From contig CAYYVT010000040.1 of NCBI GenBank assembly GCA_964475215.1, forward strand, positions 1 through 8,196: 8,196 nt of DNA, written 5' to 3'. Position numbers and translations under genes: made by a program. The notes beneath the pieces are model-generated. The model was given only the letters and a program-made list of their open reading frames with translations, searched no databases and had not been told where the DNA came from. The DNA is from DATKKG01 sp964475215. GTDB lineage: Archaea > Thermoproteota > Nitrososphaeria > Conexivisphaerales > DTJL01. Within the stretch, counting starts at the first letter, position 1. Each line of letters begins with the position of its first letter. Below, in pieces: positions 6,602 to 8,196 of the stretch.

Positions 6602-6985
6602 ATGGCAAGAAGGAAGTTCAGGTCGATCGATGAGTACATTAGTGCCTGCCCCGTCGGCGTGCGAACAACCCTCGAAGAAATCCGGCGGAACATACGGCTG
6701 GCCGCTCCAGGGGCCACAGAAGCCATCAGCTATCAGATCCCCACCTTCAAGCTTAATGGCGATCTGGTGTATTTTGCGGCCTTCAAGAGCCACATTGGTT
6801 TCTACCCCACATCATCGGGAATCAAGGCCTTCAGGGAGGAACTCTCTCCATATGAATGCTCGATCGGCGCCGTGAGGTTTCCGCTTGATAGGCCTATCCC
6901 CTTTGAACTGGTCAGGAGGATTGTCGCTTTCAGGGTCGAAGAGAACTCCGCGAAGGAGCATCGAAGTAAGCGCCCTTCTCAGTGA
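6602..6985 (+). CDS. DUF1801 / YdhG-family protein
   Basis: This 127-residue cytosolic protein is typical of DUF1801 along nearly its full length. It shows SIDEYISACP (8-17), a helix LEEIRRNIRLAAP (24-36), ATEAISYQIPTF (38-49), the strand-turn FAAFKSHIGFYPT (58-70) and VRFPLDRPIPFELV (91-104). The family has a YjbR/CyaY-like fold; the Bacillus member YdhG (Fra) has been described as a frataxin-like iron chaperone, but most members are uncharacterised and this role should not be assumed here. I chose ATG 6602 over the TTG at 6599 just before it, because ATG is stronger and fits the upstream CTTAAG box. It is divergent from the ferredoxin gene, with about 250 bases between the starts. The Arg/Lys/Ser end is probably disordered. 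Confidence 0.9.
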   Translation: MARRKFRSIDEYISACPVGVRTTLEEIRRNIRLAAPGATEAISYQIPTFKLNGDLVYFAAFKSHIGFYPTSSGIKAFREELSPYECSIGAVRFPLDRPIPFELVRRIVAFRVEENSAKEHRSKRPSQ

Positions 6986-7094
6986 AATTAGCCGTCTGCG
7001 ACGAGCTCACAGCTATCGAGCCGGTCGCGCCACCCGGCTAGAGACCCTTCATTCCTGAGCGTCTGGGAGTTCTCGGAAGAGAGGACAACGTTAA

Positions 7095-7364
7095 ATGAGC
7101 AGTAGCTCGTTTCTCAACGTCTTGACCGAAACGGGCCTTCGAAAGGTCGTCGATGCGCGTGACCAGCTCTGCCCTGCTCCCCTACTAATGGTCAAGAAGA
7201 GGGTACTGGCTGCGCAGGTCGGAGAGCTTATCGAGGTGATTGTAAACGATCAGACCTCAAAGGCCAACATCCTGAGTTACTGCCTGAACAGGGGCGACCT
7301 CCTCGTGGACTCCTGGGAGGACGGAAAGGACTTTCACCTAACCTTCAGGAAGTCCGATTCCTGA
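7095..7364 (+). CDS. tusA: TusA-family sulfur-carrier protein
   Basis: This 89-residue protein would carry sulfur as a persulfide on Cys26 for tRNA thiolation, cofactor synthesis or sulfur metabolism. The signature is the strand VVDARDQ followed by LCPAPLLMVKKRV (25-37), that is the CPxP motif opening the first helix. Next come GELIEVIVND (43-52), a second helix with Cys63, and a closing strand FHLTFRK, which is the normal full-length TusA fold. The first 15 residues (SSSSFLNVLTETG) extend slightly beyond the core. ATG 7095 has a GAGG ten bases upstream. A 109-base gap separates it from the DUF1801 gene, so co-transcription is possible but not shown. No DsrE, Hdr or other sulfur-transfer partner is in the window, so the acceptor is unknown. 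Confidence 0.9.
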   Translation: MSSSSFLNVLTETGLRKVVDARDQLCPAPLLMVKKRVLAAQVGELIEVIVNDQTSKANILSYCLNRGDLLVDSWEDGKDFHLTFRKSDS

Positions 7365-7422
7365 CCTCCCGTTCGCCCCTCCGCTGCCACCTGGAATAGC
7401 ATTACTAGGGCACGATGGGTCC

Positions 7423-7429
7423 AAAAAAA
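7423..7429 (-). terminator. Oligo-T terminator of the zinc-finger gene
   Basis: Seven consecutive T on the minus strand lie about 20 bases after the TAA stop of the minus-strand gene, with no strong hairpin before them. This is the usual archaeal intrinsic terminator form. Confidence 0.55.
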
Positions 7430-7447
7430 GTCTGACTTCAGCTACTC

Positions 7448-7705
7448 TTACTTACGTGCTTTGTAGGCGGTCGCGCAGGGTTTTGCGTGGAAAGGTAGCT
7501 TGGTTCCCCCGATGGTCTCATAGTATGGCGCATATACGATGACCCCGCCGCAGAATGCGCATTTCTTCTCGCCAAACGCATCGGCGCATGCCTTGGCGTG
7601 GAAGGGGAGCTTCTTACCTTCAATCGTCGCGAAGAAGGGTTCATACGCGATTATTCCGCCGCAGAACGCACATTTTACAGCCTTCGGCATCTTTCGTCGT
7701 GACAT
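7448..7705 (-). CDS. Small protein with two TRASH-like zinc modules
   Basis: This 85-residue protein is almost wholly two copies of one 37-residue module. Copy 1 has C12-x2-C15-x20-H36-x3-C40 and copy 2 has C49-x2-C52-x20-H73-x3-C77. Both contain CAFCGGxI and LPFHAK. The pattern matches the TRASH/treble-clef metal-binding motif (C-x2-C, about 20 residues, C-x3-C) with His in the third position. In known families TRASH domains bind metals and serve in metal sensing or trafficking; here only metal binding, probably zinc, is supported. There is no DNA-binding domain or membrane segment. The start may be ATG 7705 or, five residues later, ATG 7690 (MPKAVKCAFCGG); the CTTAAG at 7721 fits the second better. 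It is convergent with the TusA gene. Confidence 0.82.
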   Translation of the reverse strand: MSRRKMPKAVKCAFCGGIIAYEPFFATIEGKKLPFHAKACADAFGEKKCAFCGGVIVYAPYYETIGGTKLPFHAKPCATAYKARK

Positions 7706-7720
7706 CTTCTCGGGCTTTCG

Positions 7721-7726
7721 CTTAAG
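7721..7726 (-). promoter_or_regulatory. Candidate TATA-like CTTAAG for the zinc-finger gene
   Basis: The same CTTAAG hexamer seen before the DUF1801 gene lies 18 bases before ATG 7705 and about 33 before ATG 7690. If it is the TATA element, transcription would begin near 7697 and only the second ATG would be used. Confidence 0.25.
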
Positions 7727-7798
7727 TAGTTTGCGCCAATACGAAGCTCTCCTGTTTGATCGCCTGGATATGGCGCAAGGACTCAGCTAGCGAAGAAG

Positions 7799-7880
7799 GT
7801 TGAAAGGTGGGCGGCGGATTACTTCGAACTTAGAGGCACGTCTCCGGGCCCTGACTACGGCGTGGGGGCCTCCTTTCAAC
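7799..7880. repeat. Twelve-base inverted repeat (hairpin with a 58-base loop)
   Basis: GTTGAAAGGTGG (7799-7810) pairs with CCTCCTTTCAAC (7869-7880): nine perfect pairs, one T-T mismatch, then two G-C pairs. The loop can form a further GCACG/CGTG pairing. It is not followed by oligo-T, so it does not look like an intrinsic terminator. Confidence 0.5.
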
Positions 7881-8068
7881 TCCCCTAGGAATAACTCCGG
7901 GCGGCGGCATGGGAGGAGGCCATGGCCCTTGAAGAGCGCATCGGGGGGAATGGCCCAGTGGGGACCCGACGGAGAAGGGCCAAGCTGGAAGCGAACAGTA
8001 CCCTGCGGGCAAGCATAGGACTCAGCCAAGCCTGCGAATTTCTTCATGATGAGGCCCGGGCATTCCTG

Positions 8069-8196
8069 CTACGGAAGTTTGGCGTTCTTCAGCTCGTCAA
8101 CTATCTGAAAGCCCGACCACGTGCCCAGGGCATCTGCGCCAGCGCTCATAAGACGCAAAGCTGTTTCCAAGTCCTTGATTCCTCCTGCCGCCTTGA
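8069..8196 (-). CDS. deoC: Deoxyribose-phosphate aldolase, C-terminal end (5' partial)
   Basis: The last 41 codons of a gene enter from the right edge and end at TAG 8069-8071. The segment starts KAAGGIKDLETALRL and continues MSAGADALGTWSGFQIVDEL. This matches the end of DeoC: the K-A/P-A-G-G-I strand, whose Lys is the second conserved active-site lysine, followed by the phosphate-binding GAD-x-x-GT-x-SG turn. In this protein Trp occupies the position often taken by Ser in GTSSG. DeoC cleaves 2-deoxyribose-5-phosphate to glyceraldehyde-3-phosphate and acetaldehyde in nucleoside breakdown. The Schiff-base lysine and most of the barrel lie outside the window, so intactness cannot be judged. Confidence 0.88.
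   Translation of the reverse strand, partial: KAAGGIKDLETALRLMSAGADALGTWSGFQIVDELKNAKLP

Larger units (their letters stand above)
7706..8068. other. GC-rich stretch without a convincing gene; possible structured RNA
   Basis: There are about 360 bases between the zinc-finger start and the deoC stop. The first part (7706-7790) is probably promoter sequence. From about 7795 to 8040 the DNA is strikingly GC-rich and holds hairpins (7799-7880, and TGGCCC 7951-7956 with GGGCCA 7977-7982) and the direct repeat GGGCGGCGG (7809 and 7899). An 86-codon frame (minus, 8047 to 7787) covers it. Its Arg codons are mainly CGC, unlike the AGG-rich genes here, and its product resembles nothing I know, so I do not call it. 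I found no clear RNase P, SRP, 5S rRNA or tRNA signature on either strand. Confidence 0.4.

Noticed and set aside
7826..7850. TTCGAAC, resembling a tRNA T-loop
   Set aside because: The flanking bases do not form the five-pair T stem on either strand, and no acceptor or anticodon arm can be placed around it.
7960..8020. GAACAG and neighbouring bases, recalling RNase P RNA conserved region IV
   Set aside because: The required partner regions (GAGGAAAGTCC-type and the AGAA...GGCTTA-type end) are absent on this strand, so the match is too short.
7787..8047. 86-codon minus-strand frame between deoC and the zinc-finger gene
   Set aside because: Arg codons are mostly CGC, unlike neighbouring genes, the product resembles no family I know, no ribosome site precedes it, and the region is better explained by GC-rich structured sequence.

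Overview
The window looks like a piece of an archaeal chromosome. Arginine is mostly AGG or AGA in the clear genes. Candidate TATA-like boxes sit about 28-31 bases upstream of two starts that would give nearly leaderless mRNAs, and one gene ends before a bare oligo-T terminator. Several products have an archaeal style: a membrane protein with a cytoplasmic zinc ribbon, a Ser/Thr-stalked cell-surface beta-propeller, and a small tandem CxxC zinc-finger protein. I cannot fix the lineage; a mesophilic or moderately thermophilic member of Thermoproteota or Thermoplasmatota is a guess. No rRNA, tRNA, CRISPR array, transposase or integrase is visible.

Region 1 (1-3337, plus strand) is a tight gene row. 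It holds the His-rich end of a gene entering from the left, a secreted-domain/transmembrane/zinc-ribbon protein (overlapping by 4 bases), a 410-residue protein of unknown function (12-base gap) and a GNAT-type acetyltransferase (3-base gap). The spacing implies co-transcription and probably a shared process. This is the part of the window most likely to contain something undescribed. A 145-base spacer (3338-3482) follows, in which I see no gene, between convergent genes.

Region 2 (3483-6350, minus strand) encodes three redox or envelope proteins. In order of transcription they are a Tat-exported four-cluster ferredoxin of NapG/MauM type (start revised to GTG at 6350) and, abutting it, a NapH-type membrane polyferredoxin. 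After a 213-base gap comes a surface-anchored six-repeat NHL beta-propeller with its own apparent promoter, which overlaps a repeated ATATC[C/G]GAT motif. NapG and NapH together would pass electrons from the quinone pool to an extracytoplasmic acceptor, but no terminal reductase is in the window.

Region 3 (6602-7705) holds small single genes: a DUF1801/YdhG-family protein, a TusA-like sulfur carrier, and on the minus strand a protein made of two TRASH-like CxxC...HxxxC zinc modules, ending in a T7 terminator.

Region 4 (7706-8196) has about 360 bases without a convincing gene. This stretch is very GC-rich and hairpin-forming, and could be a structured RNA. At the right edge is the C-terminal end of deoxyribose-phosphate aldolase (deoC) on the minus strand.
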